A stretch of 10,896 bases of DNA from an uncultured Oscillospiraceae bacterium (GCA_958438185.1 CAUBQU010000020.1:1-10896), one strand, 5' to 3'. Positions 1 to 7,967 are shown, counted from the first letter of the stretch. Notes: generated from the sequence alone by a model not told the origin. Numbers and translations: made by a program.

Positions 1-6
1 CCTGTG

Positions 7-32
7 GCGGCGGGATACGCCGCACCCTCCTT
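7..32 (-). promoter_or_regulatory. Shine-Dalgarno-like site and small hairpin in the leader of an off-window leftward gene
   Basis: On the minus strand an AAGGAGG motif (32-26) lies downstream of the leftward promoter at 107-79. It is followed by a perfect 6-bp inverted repeat, GCGGCG/CGCCGC (7-12 and 18-23, 5-nt loop). The only start-like codon in reach is a GTG directly against the AAGGAGG, which is too close for normal initiation. No ATG or TTG follows before the window ends. Either the start codon is further left, or the AAGGAGG is not the functional site. The product cannot be named from this window. Confidence 0.4.
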
Positions 33-44
33 GTGTGTGAGATT

Positions 45-68
45 GCTATAGCGTGATAGTGCTATAAC
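45..68. promoter_or_regulatory. Palindromic operator-like site downstream of the leftward promoter
   Basis: GCTATAGC (45-52) and GCTATAAC (61-68) form an inverted repeat with 7 of 8 positions matching across an 8-bp spacer. It lies just downstream of the expected start of the leftward promoter (-10 at 84-79), where a bound dimeric repressor would block transcription. The arrangement would suit autoregulation by an off-window regulator such as a GntR-type protein, but no regulator is visible here. The palindrome is seen; the operator role is inferred. Confidence 0.45.
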
Positions 69-78
69 GTTGTAATAC

Positions 79-107
79 ATTCTAAAACGTTTGCCGGATT
101 TTGTCAA
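79..107 (-). promoter_or_regulatory. Strong sigma-A-type promoter, leftward
   Basis: The minus strand reads TTGACA (107-102), 17 nt, TAGAAT (84-79). The -35 is perfect, the spacing is optimal, and the -10 has 5 of 6 consensus bases. Transcription would begin near position 72 and run off the left edge. It is back to back with the rightward promoter at 204-232. Confidence 0.75.
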
Positions 108-153
108 CTCCGAAAATGCGTCTTACAAGCCAACAAAGTGAAAAATACTGCAC

Positions 154-175
154 AAAATTTGTACAAAAAATTTGT
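154..175. repeat. AT-rich short direct repeat between divergent promoters
   Basis: AAAATTTGT occurs at 154-162 and 167-175, a 13-bp period. Across the first copy runs the 10-bp palindrome TTTGTACAAA (158-167). It sits upstream of both -35 elements in an otherwise GC-rich region. It could be a regulator site or an UP-like AT tract; nothing in the sequence distinguishes these. Confidence 0.35.
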
Positions 176-203
176 TCTTTTTGACCAAAAACAGACGTCG
201 TCC

Positions 204-232
204 TTGCATGCGGTATTGCGTTCGGTTATAAT
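204..232 (+). promoter_or_regulatory. Sigma-A-type promoter of the RNA methyltransferase gene
   Basis: TTGCAT (204-209), 17 nt, TATAAT (227-232). The -10 is perfect and the spacing optimal. Transcription should begin near 239, leaving a leader of about 65 nt before the ATG at 306. This excludes the in-frame ATG at 138 as the real start, because it lies upstream of the promoter. Confidence 0.75.
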
Positions 233-292
233 GAAAACCCGAGAGAAAATCAGACATATCCCACGTGCGCGCCTGCGGCGCGGCGGGGATTT

Positions 293-298
293 GGAGGG
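293..298 (+). promoter_or_regulatory. Ribosome binding site that fixes the methyltransferase start
   Basis: GGAGGG lies 7 nt upstream of the ATG at 306. The upstream in-frame codons between 138 and 305 translate to low-complexity sequence not typical of the family, and no comparable site precedes 138. Confidence 0.8.
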
Positions 299-305
299 AA
301 AAACG

Positions 306-1118
306 ATGGCCAATATCATAGAAATCACTGACTTGACCGCGCCGGAGCTGGCGGTCTATACCCAGCTGACCCAGGCGCAGCTGCGCAGCCGTGTCGCGCC
401 GGAGCGGGCGCTGTTCATCGCCGAGAGCCCGAAGGTCATCGGCACGGCGCTGGACGCCGGGTGCCAGCCTGTCTCGTTTTTGATGGAGCGGGAGAAGATC
501 ACCGGCCAGGCCAGCGCCCTGCTGGCGCGCTGCGGCGATGTCCCGGTCTATACGGCTGACCGGGCCTGCCTGGCGGGTCTGACGGGCTATACGCTGACCC
601 GGGGCGTCCTGTGCGCCATGCGCCGCCCGGCCCAGCCGCCGCTTTCCCAGCTGCTCCCGGGGGCCAAGCGCCTGGCCGTCCTGGAGAGCATCGTGGATTC
701 GACGAATCTCGGCGCGATCTTTCGCTCCGCCGCCGCACTGGGAATCGACGCTGTCTTACTGACAGCCGACTGCTGCGACCCTCTGTGCCGCCGCGCCGTC
801 CGCGTCAGTATGGGGACGGTGTTCCAGCTTCCCTGGGCATTCTTGCCCCGGGAAGGGTGGCTTTCGCAGCTGCAGGCGGCGGGCTTCTACTGCGCCGCCA
901 TGGCTCTGACGTCCGACGCCCGCTCCATGGACGACCCGGCGCTCCCCCGCCATGACCGCCTGGCCATCGTCCTGGGGACCGAGGGCACCGGTCTGCGCCC
1001 GGAGACCATCGCCGCCTGTGACTGCGCCGTCCAGATCCCCATGGCCCACGGGGTTGACTCCCTCAACGTCGCAGCAGCCAGCGCTGTGGCATTTTGGCAG
1101 CTGCGGCCCTGCGTATGA
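306..1118 (+). CDS. SpoU/TrmH-family RNA 2'-O-ribose methyltransferase
   Basis: A 270-residue S-adenosylmethionine-dependent RNA methyltransferase of the SpoU/TrmH (SPOUT, trefoil-knot) class, which methylates the 2'-OH of a ribose in rRNA or tRNA. The three family motifs are present in order in the C-terminal half: motif 1 around N134 (STNLGAIFRSAAALG), motif 2 around E226 (LGTEGTGL), and motif 3 around N254 (IPMAHGVDSLNVAAA). The N-terminal ~100 residues, including RALFIAESPKVIGTALDAG, look like the small substrate-binding domain usual in this family. The start at 306 is chosen from the GGAGGG site and from the promoter at 204-232. It is a single-gene unit, closed by the terminator at 1152-1184. 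The exact target nucleotide cannot be told from the sequence, so no symbol is given. Length and motifs look intact. Confidence 0.9.
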   Translation: MANIIEITDLTAPELAVYTQLTQAQLRSRVAPERALFIAESPKVIGTALDAGCQPVSFLMEREKITGQASALLARCGDVPVYTADRACLAGLTGYTLTRGVLCAMRRPAQPPLSQLLPGAKRLAVLESIVDSTNLGAIFRSAAALGIDAVLLTADCCDPLCRRAVRVSMGTVFQLPWAFLPREGWLSQLQAAGFYCAAMALTSDARSMDDPALPRHDRLAIVLGTEGTGLRPETIAACDCAVQIPMAHGVDSLNVAAASAVAFWQLRPCV

Positions 1119-1119
1119 G

Positions 1120-1148
1120 TTGGCAAAGGGCCACGAATCATGTATAAT
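1120..1148 (+). promoter_or_regulatory. Sigma-A-type promoter of addBA
   Basis: TTGGCA (1120-1125), 17 nt, TATAAT (1143-1148), beginning one base after the methyltransferase stop codon. The expected transcription start near 1155 falls inside the left arm of the terminator hairpin that closes the upstream gene. This is the only good promoter seen before addB. Confidence 0.7.
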
Positions 1149-1151
1149 AGA

Positions 1152-1184
1152 GGCAGACGGCATCGGGCCGCCTGCCCCTTTTTT
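1152..1184 (+). terminator. Intrinsic terminator of the methyltransferase gene
   Basis: A 10-bp stem (1152-1161 with 1167-1176, one A/C mismatch, 5-nt loop) is followed by CC and six T residues (1179-1184). Read-through transcripts from the upstream gene would form the whole hairpin. Transcripts starting at about 1155 from the overlapping promoter would lack the first bases of the stem and so form a weaker hairpin. Confidence 0.75.
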
Positions 1185-1237
1185 ATCGTAGGCCGCCCGA
1201 CCAATATGAGATAACAAAATCGAAAGAAGGTGCGGCG

Positions 1238-4200
1238 ATGCTGCAGATCATATGGGGGGAGGACTGGCAGGCAAACCGGGCCGCGCTCCTGGCGGCACTC
1301 TGCCAGCCGGGGGACGGCCAGCGGATCTGGATCGTGCCGGAGCAGGCATCCTTTGCGGCGGAGCAGAAGCTGTGCCGCAAGGGCGGCAGCGGCATCTGCC
1401 GCCATGCCCAGGTGCTGAGCTTTACGCGGCTTGCCAACCGGGTCTTTGCCGCGTCCGGTGGTGTGGCCCGGCAGACGCTGGACCAGGGCGGGCGCGTCCT
1501 GGCCATGGCCCAAGCGCTGGAGCAGGTCCGCTCCCGGCTCAAGCGCTATGCCGCCGGCAGCCGCCGGGCCGCGCTCCTGCCGGAGCTGCTGGCAGCGGTG
1601 GACGAGTGGAAGAGCTACGGCGTGACGGCGTCTGACCTGCGCCGTGCCGCCGGTCAGACCGAGGGCCTGCTTGCCGGAAAGCTGGAGGAGCTGAGCCTGA
1701 TCCTCGAGAGCTATGATACCGTCTGCGCCGCCGGGCAGCAGGACCCCCGCGACCGTCTGGCCTATCTTGCCAAGCGCTTGGGCCAGACGGATTTTGCCCA
1801 GGACAAGGCGTTTTATCTCGATGGCTTTTCTGATTTTACCGGCGTGGAGCTGGAGATCTTGCAGCAGCTGCTGCGGTCCGGCGCGCCGGTGACCCTCTGC
1901 CTGTGCTGCGACGGTCTTGAGCGGGGTCTGCCGGTCTTTGATACGGCCCGCGAGACGGCCCGGGCGCTGCTGCGGGCGGCGGCTCAAGCCGGGCAGCGGG
2001 TGTTTGTCCGGCAGGTGACCCCGGCGCGGAATGACGAGGTCCTCTTTGCTGCCCGGCATTTGTTTGCCCCCGGCGGCGCGGCCTGGTCCGGGACGGCGGC
2101 GTGCGTGCATCTGCGGCGGTTCGACGGCCCGTTTGCCCAGGCCCAGGCCGTGGCGGCGACGATTTTGCAGCTGCTGCGCCAGGGCTTCCGCTACCGGGAG
2201 ATCGCCGTCGCCGCGGCAGACGACCCTGCCGGGCGCACGGCCCTGCAGACCGTCCTGCGGCAGTATGGCATTCCCGCGTATTTTGCCGGGCAGCGGCCCC
2301 TGCTGCAGGAGCCGGTGTTTGAGATGGTCCTCGCCGCGCTGGACGCCGCCACCGGCGGCCTGGAGCGGGAGGACGTTCTGCGCTGGCTTAAATCCGGCCT
2401 GGCAGGTGTCGCGTGGGCGGATGTCGATTTACTGGAAAACTACGCCCTGGTCTGGAATATCTCCGGCAGCCGCTGGGCGTCTGATTGGACGGCCCACCCC
2501 GCGGGCTACGACGCCACGTGGGATGACGACGCCCGGGCCCAGCTTGCCCACTTGAACGAGCTGCGCGCCCAGGCCCTGGCTCCGCTGCTGCGTCTGCGCC
2601 GCGCGCTGGAGTCGGCAGCCGCTGCCGGGCCGATGGTCCAGGCGTTTTACGCATTTTTAGAAGAGATCGGGCTGGACGGCCAGCTGGAGCAGCAGGCCCA
2701 GGCCCAGTATGATGCAGGCCAGCTCCAGGCGTCCCAGCAGACGGCCCAGCTGCATGAGATCCTCATCGGCGCTCTGGAGCAGATGTACAGCCTCCTGGCT
2801 GCGACGCCTGTCGAGGCGGCCCAGTTTGCCCAGCTGCTGCAGGTGCTGCTGCAGCAGTACCATGTGGCCAGCATCCCGGCTGCGCTGGATTGCGTCGTCT
2901 GCGGCAGCATCGGCGATCTGCGGTTCCATACGCCCCGGGCGCTGCTGCTGACGGGCTGCGATGAGGGCGTGCTGCCTCAGTATGCGGCCCCCACCGGCGT
3001 CTTCAGCGACCAGGAGCGGGCGCAGCTGCAGGCCCTGGGTATTGCCCTCGCGCCGGATAGCTGGCGCACCCTCTCCCGGGACCTTGCCGTGCTGCACCAG
3101 CTGCTGCTGGGCTGCGGCGCGCAGCTGTTCTGGTTCTGCGCGACGGAGCAGCCGTCGTACCTGCAGCTGCGGATGGAGCGGCTGTTCCCAACCCGCCTGG
3201 CTGAATATGAAGCGCTGCAATATCCCCCGGAATTTTCGGACCCCGCCCTGCTGGCGGCGTCCGCCGTCCTGCCCGAGGGCGGTCCGGCGGCCCGGGCGGC
3301 CGCCCTCTTGGACGATGCCACTGTCAACGACCGAATGGCGGCGCTGCGCCAGCGGGCGGCCTACACGCCGGGCCTGCTGCAGCGCGGGACGGTGACGGGG
3401 CTCTATGGTCAGAAGTTGTACCTCTCCGCGTCCCAGATCCAGACGTTTGCCGGGTGCCGCCAGGCGCATTTTCTGCGCTATGGCATCAAGGCCCGGCCCC
3501 GGGCCCGGGCGGAGTTTAACGCCCCGGTCTACGGGACGTTCGTCCACGCCGTGCTGGAGCAGACGGTCCGGCAGGTGCAGGCCCAGGGAGGCTTTGCCAG
3601 CGTCCCGCCGGAGGCCGTCGAGGCCATCGCCCGGGCGCAGATGGATGCCTGCGCCGCCGCGCTGCGCCCCGGCCCGGCGGTCGAGACGCCCCGCTTTACG
3701 TATTTATTCCAAAGAAATTACACAGAGATCCTGGCCGTCATCCGGGAGCTGGACGGCGAGCTGCGCCAGTCCCGCTTCGAGCCGGTGCGCTTTGAGCTGC
3801 CCTTCCGGCCCGGCGCGCCCATGGGACCTGTCGAAATTCAAGGCAAGGCCGGGTCGGCGCTGCTCACCGGCGCGGTCGACCGGGTCGACCTGCTGCATAC
3901 GCCCCAGGGCGACTATGTCCGCGTCGTGGATTATAAGACGGGCCACCGGGATTTTGACTATACCGATCTGCTCACCGGCCTGGGCCTGCAGATGCTGCTG
4001 TATCTCTTCGCCCTGGAGGAAAACGGCGCCCGGGAGTTTGGCGGCCCGGTGAAACCGGCGGGCGTTCTGTATTTCCCCGCCCGGTGCAACCTGCTGACGC
4101 TTCCCCAGGCGCTGGATGGCGACGCGCTGGCCGCCGTGCGGCAGAAGGACCTCCGCCGCCAGGGCCTACTCCTGGATGACGAGGCGCTGCTGCAGGCTAT

Positions 4201-4522
4201 GGAGCCTGCCGAGGGCACGCCCCGGTACCTGCCCTACAGCATTAAAAAAGGGGGGCGCAGCGGCGATCTGGCCAGCCCGGCGCAGCTGGCACTGCTGCGG
4301 CAGCATGTGCGCCGCCTGCTGGCCGGGATGACCGACGAGCTCTTCGCCGGTAACATCACCGCCAACCCCTACAGCCGCGGCGCCACCGGCGCCTGCACCT
4401 ATTGCGACTACGCCCCGATCTGCCACCCGGACCCGTCCCAGCTCCGCCGCCTGCAGGCGACGGGCGCAGCGGAATTCTGGGCGCGCCTGGCAAAGGAGGA
4501 GGAAGAACATGGCAAAGTTTGA
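1238..4522 (+). CDS. addB: AddB/RexB subunit of the ATP-dependent helicase-nuclease
   Basis: A 1094-residue subunit of the AddAB (RexAB) complex, the Gram-positive counterpart of RecBCD. The complex resects double-strand breaks to a Chi-like site for RecA loading. The C-terminal nuclease domain is complete: GTFVHAVLE, then D881-R-V-D884, then D898-Y-K900, then Q918 in LQMLLY. The four cysteines of the AddB iron-sulphur cluster are present: C740 in the AGCRQ segment, and C1053, C1056, C1062 in a CX2CX5C pattern. Near the N-terminus the family segment IVPEQASFAAEQ is conserved. The Walker A loop found there in Bacillus AddB is missing; the equivalent stretch reads WGEDWQANRAALL, as in RexB-type proteins. 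This subunit is therefore unlikely to bind ATP. The start at 1238 has AAGAAGG 7 nt upstream. The gene overlaps addA by 14 bp, which points to translational coupling. Confidence 0.93.
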   Translation: MLQIIWGEDWQANRAALLAALCQPGDGQRIWIVPEQASFAAEQKLCRKGGSGICRHAQVLSFTRLANRVFAASGGVARQTLDQGGRVLAMAQALEQVRSRLKRYAAGSRRAALLPELLAAVDEWKSYGVTASDLRRAAGQTEGLLAGKLEELSLILESYDTVCAAGQQDPRDRLAYLAKRLGQTDFAQDKAFYLDGFSDFTGVELEILQQLLRSGAPVTLCLCCDGLERGLPVFDTARETARALLRAAAQAGQRVFVRQVTPARNDEVLFAARHLFAPGGAAWSGTAACVHLRRFDGPFAQAQAVAATILQLLRQGFRYREIAVAAADDPAGRTALQTVLRQYGIPAYFAGQRPLLQEPVFEMVLAALDAATGGLEREDVLRWLKSGLAGVAWADVDLLENYALVWNISGSRWASDWTAHPAGYDATWDDDARAQLAHLNELRAQALAPLLRLRRALESAAAAGPMVQAFYAFLEEIGLDGQLEQQAQAQYDAGQLQASQQTAQLHEILIGALEQMYSLLAATPVEAAQFAQLLQVLLQQYHVASIPAALDCVVCGSIGDLRFHTPRALLLTGCDEGVLPQYAAPTGVFSDQERAQLQALGIALAPDSWRTLSRDLAVLHQLLLGCGAQLFWFCATEQPSYLQLRMERLFPTRLAEYEALQYPPEFSDPALLAASAVLPEGGPAARAAALLDDATVNDRMAALRQRAAYTPGLLQRGTVTGLYGQKLYLSASQIQTFAGCRQAHFLRYGIKARPRARAEFNAPVYGTFVHAVLEQTVRQVQAQGGFASVPPEAVEAIARAQMDACAAALRPGPAVETPRFTYLFQRNYTEILAVIRELDGELRQSRFEPVRFELPFRPGAPMGPVEIQGKAGSALLTGAVDRVDLLHTPQGDYVRVVDYKTGHRDFDYTDLLTGLGLQMLLYLFALEENGAREFGGPVKPAGVLYFPARCNLLTLPQALDGDALAAVRQKDLRRQGLLLDDEALLQAMEPAEGTPRYLPYSIKKGGRSGDLASPAQLALLRQHVRRLLAGMTDELFAGNITANPYSRGATGACTYCDYAPICHPDPSQLRRLQATGAAEFWARLAKEEEEHGKV

Positions 4523-7500
4523 ACTGACCCCCCAGCAGCGCCAGGCTGTGGAGGAGACGGGCGGCGCGCTGCTCGTCAGCGCCGCAGCGGGCTCCGGCAA
4601 AACAAAGGTCCTGGTCGATCGCCTGCTGCGCCAGGTCACCCAGCCGGAGGACGCCTGCAATGTGGACGATTTTTTGATCATCACCTATACCCGTGCCGCC
4701 GCCGGGGAGCTCCGGGGCAAGATCGCCGCTGCCCTGCAGGAGCGCCTGGCAGAATCGCCGGACGACCTGCATCTGCAGCGGCAGCTCCACCGGGTCTACT
4801 TAGCCCAGATCTCAACGGTCCACGCCTTCTGCGCCCAGCTGCTGCGGCAGTATGCCGCCCAGACCCAGCTGCCGGTGGATTTCCGGGTCGCCGAGGAGAG
4901 CGACTGCGCCCAGCTGCGGGCGCAGACCCTGGAGCGGGTCCTGGAGGAGACGTATGCCGCGCTGGAGCGCGACCCGGATGCCCAATTCTTTCTCGATACC
5001 CTGGGGGCAGGCCGGTCCGATGCCCGGGCCGCCGCCCTGATCGGCCAGCTGTTTGACAAGGCCGTCTGTCAGCCGGACCCGGACGCCTGGCTCGCCCGCT
5101 GCGGCCAGCCCGACGGCAAGACGCCGGACGAGACGCCCTGGGGCAAGCTGCTGCTGGCCCACTACCGCGAGGTCATCGCCCGGCTGCGGGCGATGCTGGA
5201 GGCGGCGGGTGCGAGTCTTGCCGGGGACGACGCGCTGCAGGAAAAATACGCCCCGGCTCTCCAGGCGGACCTGGCCCAGCTGGACCGCCTGGCAGGGGCG
5301 GTGACATGGGAAGAAATTTATGCCGCCCGTCAGCTGGAATTCATCCCACTGGCCCGCGCCGGGAAGGACGCCGACCCGGTGTTAAAGGCCCAAATCCAGG
5401 CGGCCCGCAAGGAGGAGAAGGAGCAGCTGACCCGTCTGCTTACCCTCTTCAGCGCTCCGGCAGCGGAGACGATGGCCGAGCAGGCCCAGTGCAGCCGGGC
5501 CATCCGCGGCCTGGTCAGCCTGACCCGCCGCTTTGCCGCCCGCTGGCGGCAGGAAAAGCGCCGCCGCAAATGGCTGGATTTCTCCGACCTCGAGCAGGAG
5601 ACCCGGCGGCTGCTCTGCACCCCCGGCGGCGCGCCCACGGCCATCGCCCGGGAGGTCTCCCAGCGCTACCGGGAGATCATGGTGGATGAGTACCAGGACT
5701 CTAACCGCCTGCAAGACAGCATCTTCTTCGCCATCTCCCGGGAAGGGAAAAATGTCTTCCTGGTCGGCGACGTGAAGCAGTCCATCTACCGCTTCCGCCT
5801 GGCGGACCCGACGATATTCCTGGAAAAATACCGCGCCTGGCCCGACTGCGCCGCAGCCTTGCCGGGGCAGCCCCGCCGCATCCTGCTCTCCCAGAATTTC
5901 CGCTCCCGGGCAGAGATCCTGGCCGCGACAAACGACATTTGCCGCGACGCCATGAGCCAGGCCGTGGGCGATGTGGATTATACCGACGCCGAAGCCCTCC
6001 GCTGCGGCCGGGTCCTGGAGGAGCTGCCCCAGCAGACGGTGGAGCTGCACTGCATCGACCTTGCCTATGACGACGAGACGGAGCACCCGGAAAAGCGGGA
6101 CGCCGAGGCCGCTTGGGTCGCCCAGCGCATCGAGGGCCTGCTGCGGGAGGAAGCCTATGTCGCCACCCCCACCGGCCCGCGCCGGGTCGAGGCGGGAGAT
6201 ATCGTGATCCTGCTGAGCACGATGCGCTCTGTCGCCCCGGCCTATGTCCGGGCGCTGCAGCAGCGGGGCATCCCTGTCTCCTGCGACCAGGAGGGCGACC
6301 TGCTGGCCTGCCCGGAGATCACGCAGCTGGTCTCCCTCCTGCAGGTGATCGACAATCCCCATCAGGATATCCCCCTGTATGCGGCCCTGGCGAGCCCGCT
6401 CCTGGGCTTTACCGCCGATGAGATCGCCCAGGCCCGGGCCGGGCGGCGGCAGGGTGATCTGTATACCTGCCTGCAGGCCCACGCGGCGACGGAGGAAAAG
6501 ACGGCAAACTTTTTAGAGCGGCTGCGCACCTGGCGCGCCTGGGCGGCCCAGCTGCCGGTGGACGCGCTTCTGGCGGAGCTCTACCGGGTGCTGGACCTGA
6601 CCGGCGTCTTCGGCGCGATGCCATCGGGCAGCGCGTGCATCAGCCACCTGCGGGACTTTTTCTGCCTGGCGTCCGACGCGGTGCAAGCTGGCAACGGCTG
6701 GCTGCACGGCTTTCTGCGCCAGCTGGAGGGCCGCGCTGCCCAGGGCATCCCACTGCGCCAGCAGGCGGTCAGCGGCGCGGTCCGAATCATGAGCATTCAC
6801 AAATCCAAGGGGCTGGAATTCCCCGTCGTCATCCTGGCGGGGCTTTCCAAGCGGTTCAACCTGCAGGATATGACAGCCCCGGTGCTGCTGCACCCCCAGC
6901 TGGGCGCGGCGGTGAACGTCGTCGACCTGGCGGGCCGCGTCCAATACCCTTCGGCGGCCAAGCGGGCCATGGCGCTGCAGCTGCGGCGGGAGATGGTCTC
7001 GGAGGAGCTGCGGGTCCTGTATGTCGCCCTGACCCGGGCGCGGGATATGCTGATCATGACCTACGCCCAGTCCGGCCTTGCCAAGCAGCTGGCGCAGCTG
7101 GTCTGGCAGCTGGATTGGCTGCCCCGGCCCGCGCTATCGGCCAAGGCGGCGCGCCTGGGCGACTGGGTCCTGCAGCACGCGATGCAGCGGGTCGAGGCGG
7201 GGGCGCTCTTTGCTGCCGCCGGGCGGCCCCAGCAGCTGAAGACCGGGGGCGCGCCCTGGCGCATCTGCCTGCACGACGGGCAGGCCGTCTTGGGAGCGAT
7301 GGCCGCCCTGGCCCCGGCGGCGCAGGCTGCCCCGGTGCAAGACGACGGCCCCGCGCTATCCGGCCCGGCGCTGCGGCAGTGGATGGCCTTCCAGTACCCC
7401 GACGCCGCCCTGGCCCAGGTGCCCTCTAAGATCACGGCGACGCAGCTCAAGGGCCGCTTCCTTGACCAAGAGGTCGGCGACGCGCCGCTGCCACTGCGCC

Positions 7501-7967
7501 TGCGCAAGGCCAGGCCGTCTTGGGAGCGATGGCCGCCCTGGCCCCGGCGGCGCAGGCTGCCCCGGTGCAAGACGACGGCCCCGCGCTATCCGGCCCGGCG
7601 CTGCGGCAGTGGATGGCCTTCCAGTACCCCGACGCCGCCCTGGCCCAGGTGCCCTCTAAGATCACGGCGACGCAGCTCAAGGGCCGCTTCCTTGACCAAG
7701 AGGTCGGCGACGCGCCGCTGCCACTGCGCCTGCGCAAGGCCAGCTTCCAGGCAGGCCCCCAGCCCCTGCGCCCGGCCCAGATCGGGACGGCGACGCATCT
7801 TGCCATGCAATTTTTGCGCTACGAGGCCTGCACCACACTGGCGGGCACCCAGGCGGAGATCGCCCGGCTCCAGCGGGAGGAATATCTCACCCCCGCCCAG
7901 GCCGAGGCTGTCAGCAGCGAGAAGATCTGGCGGCTGTTCCAAAGCCAGTTGGGCCAGCGGATCTTAA
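4509..7967 (+). CDS. addA: AddA helicase subunit, frameshifted and cut short by an internal tandem duplication
   Basis: UvrD/RecB-type (superfamily 1A) helicase subunit of AddAB. All helicase motifs are visible: Q motif LTPQQRQAVE, Walker A AAAGSGKT with K31, Ia ITYTRAAAGEL, Walker B as D393-E-Y-Q-D, III VGDVKQSIYRFRLADP, IV QNFRS at about 462-466, V SIHKSKGLEFPVV, and VI YVALTRAR at 838-845. The start has AAGGAGG 9 nt upstream and overlaps the addB end. The first 1001 codons are normal. A 230-bp duplication, which is not a multiple of three, then shifts the frame, so residues 1002-1152 are an Arg/Pro/Ser-rich nonsense tail ending at 7967. The native C-terminal nuclease domain lies in another frame (to 8275). 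Removing one repeat unit restores a 1178-codon gene, close to normal AddA length. As written, the product keeps helicase motifs but loses its nuclease. Whether this is real or an assembly error cannot be decided here. Confidence 0.92.
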   Translation: MAKFELTPQQRQAVEETGGALLVSAAAGSGKTKVLVDRLLRQVTQPEDACNVDDFLIITYTRAAAGELRGKIAAALQERLAESPDDLHLQRQLHRVYLAQISTVHAFCAQLLRQYAAQTQLPVDFRVAEESDCAQLRAQTLERVLEETYAALERDPDAQFFLDTLGAGRSDARAAALIGQLFDKAVCQPDPDAWLARCGQPDGKTPDETPWGKLLLAHYREVIARLRAMLEAAGASLAGDDALQEKYAPALQADLAQLDRLAGAVTWEEIYAARQLEFIPLARAGKDADPVLKAQIQAARKEEKEQLTRLLTLFSAPAAETMAEQAQCSRAIRGLVSLTRRFAARWRQEKRRRKWLDFSDLEQETRRLLCTPGGAPTAIAREVSQRYREIMVDEYQDSNRLQDSIFFAISREGKNVFLVGDVKQSIYRFRLADPTIFLEKYRAWPDCAAALPGQPRRILLSQNFRSRAEILAATNDICRDAMSQAVGDVDYTDAEALRCGRVLEELPQQTVELHCIDLAYDDETEHPEKRDAEAAWVAQRIEGLLREEAYVATPTGPRRVEAGDIVILLSTMRSVAPAYVRALQQRGIPVSCDQEGDLLACPEITQLVSLLQVIDNPHQDIPLYAALASPLLGFTADEIAQARAGRRQGDLYTCLQAHAATEEKTANFLERLRTWRAWAAQLPVDALLAELYRVLDLTGVFGAMPSGSACISHLRDFFCLASDAVQAGNGWLHGFLRQLEGRAAQGIPLRQQAVSGAVRIMSIHKSKGLEFPVVILAGLSKRFNLQDMTAPVLLHPQLGAAVNVVDLAGRVQYPSAAKRAMALQLRREMVSEELRVLYVALTRARDMLIMTYAQSGLAKQLAQLVWQLDWLPRPALSAKAARLGDWVLQHAMQRVEAGALFAAAGRPQQLKTGGAPWRICLHDGQAVLGAMAALAPAAQAAPVQDDGPALSGPALRQWMAFQYPDAALAQVPSKITATQLKGRFLDQEVGDAPLPLRLRKARPSWERWPPWPRRRRLPRCKTTAPRYPARRCGSGWPSSTPTPPWPRCPLRSRRRSSRAASLTKRSATRRCHCACARPASRQAPSPCARPRSGRRRILPCNFCATRPAPHWRAPRRRSPGSSGRNISPPPRPRLSAARRSGGCSKASWASGS
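7281..7510 (+). repeat. Tandem duplication in addA, copy 1 of a 230-bp unit
   Basis: First of two back-to-back direct copies. I compared the two copies base by base and found them identical over 230 bp. The unit encodes AddA residues of about 925-1001, the linker between helicase and nuclease parts. In this copy the authentic reading frame is kept. Confidence 0.97.
7511..7740 (+). repeat. Tandem duplication in addA, copy 2 of a 230-bp unit
   Basis: Second identical copy, with no spacer. CAG stands at the start of each copy and again right after copy 2 (7741-7743), a 3-bp microhomology that fits slippage or end-joining. There are no terminal inverted repeats, no transposase and no flanking target duplication, so it is not an insertion sequence. 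Because 230 leaves a remainder of 2 on division by 3, the second copy is read out of frame by the upstream ORF. Confidence 0.97.

Noticed and set aside
138..305. In-frame extension of the methyltransferase start to 138
   Set aside because: It begins upstream of the promoter at 204-232, has no ribosome site, and 306 has a good one.
887..2110. Long minus-strand ORFs opposite the methyltransferase and addBA (also 2657-3547 and 5382-6482)
   Set aside because: They lie antisense to genes with clear family motifs, show no recognisable domain, and arise from the high GC content at third codon positions.
7462..7659. Small plus-strand ORFs inside the duplicated unit as separate genes
   Set aside because: They are out-of-frame readings of addA created or moved by the repeat.
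7281..7740. The addA repeat as a mobile element or CRISPR-like array
   Set aside because: There are only two abutting copies of coding sequence, with no inverted ends, no transposase and no spacers.
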